Shown piece by piece: positions 4,229-5,534 of a stretch of DNA of 5,534 bases. The notes under the pieces were generated by a model. The model did no database searches and was not told the origin of the DNA. It saw nothing but the letters and a program-made list of their open reading frames with translations. Source of the stretch: an uncultured Flavobacteriales bacterium (lineage in GTDB: Bacteria > Bacteroidota > Bacteroidia > Flavobacteriales > Weeksellaceae); assembly GCA_937973555.1 (NCBI GenBank), contig CALJKL010000034.1, forward strand, positions 1 to 5,534. Direction: 5' to 3'. A program made the translations under genes and the position numbers. Within the stretch, counting starts at the first letter, position 1. Each line of letters opens with the position of its first letter.

Positions 4229-4321
4229 ATGAAACAAAACATTTACTATTTATTCCCCGGAGAAGGGATTGAGAGCGAACAAGAATTTGATTGGATTGAA
4301 TGTACTGAACAACAACTTTGA
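4229..4321 (+). CDS. Putative 30-residue mini-gene
   Basis: A short frame reads MKQNIYYLFPGEGIESEQEF and ends DWIECTEQQL before a TGA at 4319-4321. It begins 21 bases after the preceding gene and ends 30 bases before the next, filling a gap that is otherwise unusually long for this operon. Its ATG follows CCCCCAACACACA, the A/C-rich type of leader seen at other starts here, for example at 5242. Composition is acidic with several aromatics, unlike random A/T-rich frames, which run to Lys, Asn and Ile. Function is unknown and the short length leaves real doubt. Confidence 0.5.
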   Translation: MKQNIYYLFPGEGIESEQEFDWIECTEQQL

Positions 4322-4351
4322 TTATTATTAACTTTTAAAACTATAATTACC

Positions 4352-5170
4352 ATGTTTAACTTTAGAAAAAAAGCGCAGCAATTAAACCAAGAAATTAAGC
4401 GGGCATTTGAACCTGCAAAAGACTCTAATACATTAATAGCAGAAATACATGAAGAGTTTGATAGTTCTACCGAAAGGCTATTGAATGAAGCAAAAGGTAT
4501 TTTGGCCAAATCGACAAATACTGATAAAGGGGAAGCGTTGCGAAAACTTGGGTTTACTAATTCTAAGCCATCCGTAGAAGCCGCATTGGATATTAAAATA
4601 AAAAAAGAAAAACAAGAACTGGCAGAAAATATTCAATACTTTCAACAATGGTATCCAAACAATAAATATATAACAGAAGCAGAAGTAGAAAAAATATGTA
4701 AAAAGTATGGATTGCTTTGCGGGGAAGCACAATATTATATTGGGGATGTTCCCGATAAAAATGTTCAAGAGATGGCCTGTTTTAAATTAAGAGAAAAAGA
4801 CTGTATTGTACATGAATTGGGATGGTTTAAACGTGAAAATAGTATTGCTGGGTATTCGTTTTTTATGTCATGCTTACCTGGTGAAGGACAATATGGTTGG
4901 ATACAACAAGGGGCACGATTTATGGGTATGTTAAATATTGAATCAGATACTACAAAAAAACATCACTACGAACGCCCATCATTTAAAATATGTGCTACCG
5001 TAAAGGATTTTGATACAAACAATATGCGAATAGATAAAGGATACCGCCTTGAACAAAACTTGCCAGACCCAATAGTATTGCAACCAGTTAAGGGCGGCTA
5101 TTTAATTGTTTCAAAATGGGGTTTGCCAGAGGAAGCAAATAATGAATTGATAAACGAAAAGCTAAACTAA
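4352..5170 (+). CDS. Large hypothetical phage protein of Bacteroidota type
   Basis: This encodes 272 residues of unknown function, the largest product in the window. Residues 1-100 are highly helical and charged (FRKKAQQLNQEIKRAF, later IKIKKEKQELAENIQYFQQW) and may form a coiled coil. A second part begins around 105 with ITEAEVEKICKKYGLLCGEA and YYIGDVPDKNVQEM. The C-terminus has DPIVLQPVKGGYLIVSKWGL (about 240-259) followed by EEANNELINEKLN. I recall this ending, 'P-I-V-L-Q-P-V-x-G-G-Y-L-I-V-x-K-W-G', from uncharacterised Bacteroidota phage and prophage proteins of similar length. There is no signal peptide, membrane segment or recognisable enzyme motif. It follows the mini-gene by 30 bases in the same operon. 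A structural or DNA-transaction role cannot be distinguished. Confidence 0.85.
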   Translation: MFNFRKKAQQLNQEIKRAFEPAKDSNTLIAEIHEEFDSSTERLLNEAKGILAKSTNTDKGEALRKLGFTNSKPSVEAALDIKIKKEKQELAENIQYFQQWYPNNKYITEAEVEKICKKYGLLCGEAQYYIGDVPDKNVQEMACFKLREKDCIVHELGWFKRENSIAGYSFFMSCLPGEGQYGWIQQGARFMGMLNIESDTTKKHHYERPSFKICATVKDFDTNNMRIDKGYRLEQNLPDPIVLQPVKGGYLIVSKWGLPEEANNELINEKLN

Positions 5171-5241
5171 CCATCCACAATAAACCAAACTTAAAATCAC
5201 AAAGGAAAGGGGCTTACCTCTAAACCACAAAAAAATAACAC

Positions 5242-5472
5242 ATGAAAAAACTATTAATCTACTCATTAGGTATAATTGCCTTTGGTATTTTGCTTTCTCA
5301 AACCATTCCACCCCAACAAGAAAAGGAGCCAATAGTAAAACTTACAGTAGGTGAATGGTCGTCCGTTCTAAAAGGGGTTGCCGAGCTTCCTTTAAAAGAA
5401 AGTCAAGGAATTTACATGAAAATAATCACACAAGTAAATCAACAACTGGATACTGTAAAAACTAAAAAGTAA
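5242..5472 (+). CDS. Small membrane-anchored or secreted hypothetical protein
   Basis: This encodes 76 residues. The N-terminus MKKLLIYSLGIIAFGILLSQ is a positively charged start followed by a 15-residue hydrophobic helix, either a signal peptide or a signal anchor. No lipoprotein Cys and no clear signal-peptidase site is visible, so an anchor with the remaining 55 residues outside the cytoplasm is the simpler reading. The soluble part (VKLTVGEWSSVLKGVAELPL, then a polar helix ending in Lys) is predicted helical. I recall similar 'K-L-T-x-x-x-W-x-x-V-L-x-G' proteins in Bacteroidota phages, function unknown. A role at the envelope, such as a lysis accessory, is only a guess. A 71-base gap separates it from the previous gene; its ATG follows ACCACAAAAAAATAACAC with no Shine-Dalgarno sequence. 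Confidence 0.75.
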   Translation: MKKLLIYSLGIIAFGILLSQTIPPQQEKEPIVKLTVGEWSSVLKGVAELPLKESQGIYMKIITQVNQQLDTVKTKK

Positions 5473-5534
5473 TAAATAAATAAAAAATCCTAATCTTTGT
5501 AAAACCATTTTTTAAAAACCTTGGGCCTAAAGAA

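Noticed and set aside
5491..5499. TAATCTTTG as a further rightward promoter
   Set aside because: The match to TAnnTTTG is off by one base in spacing or has AA for TA, and no TTTG lies 19-21 bases upstream.

Overview
The window looks like part of a temperate phage or prophage (or a phage-derived element) of a Bacteroidota host. Three things point there. Two promoters have the Bacteroidota form (TTTG or TTG, about 20 bases, TAnnTTTG). Start codons are preceded by A/C-rich leaders (AAAACAAC, CAACACACA) rather than a Shine-Dalgarno sequence. The gene content (YopX-family protein, Cro-like repressor, NinG/Rap-type nuclease, several small orphan proteins) is typical of phages of that phylum. No structural, terminase, integrase or replication gene is present.

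Layout. Everything left of about 2500 is on the minus strand and everything right of it is on the plus strand, diverging from a control region at about 2460-2560. Leftward from that region come a 100-nt tRNA-like element (2414-2315), a stretch without a confident gene containing hairpins, a possible terminator and three overlapping micro-ORFs (2314-1947), and then a dense operon. The operon holds an orphan protein (1869-1621), an unlisted 45-residue membrane peptide (1588-1451), a YopX-family protein (1454-1080), two proteins that appear to be paralogues (1073-747 and 493-92) separated by a small helical protein (750-502), and a gene running off the left edge (80-1). Several junctions are 4-base ATGA overlaps or gaps of 6-11 bases, so this reads as one transcription unit.

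Rightward come a Cro/CI-like helix-turn-helix protein (2558-2761), a GIY-YIG endonuclease directly abutting it (2762-3256), a NinG-type zinc-binding HNH-like protein (3290-3934), an orphan protein ending in a recognisable tail (3947-4207), a 30-residue mini-gene (4229-4321), a 272-residue orphan protein (4352-5170) and a small membrane-anchored protein (5242-5472).

How it may work together (inference): the control region resembles a lysogeny or early-gene switch. Two divergent promoters share the same -7 box (TACCTTTG) and carry inverted copies of AAAACAAAG, which the Cro-like protein encoded by the first rightward gene could bind. The most unusual part is the start of the leftward transcript. 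It begins with a tRNA-like fold that has a good D arm, T arm and acceptor stem but about 28 extra nucleotides and no normal anticodon arm. It may be a decayed tRNA, a rearranged tandem of two tRNAs, or a structured leader RNA.

Most small proteins here have no function I can name. Statements that they recur in Bacteroidota phages come from memory, not from a search.
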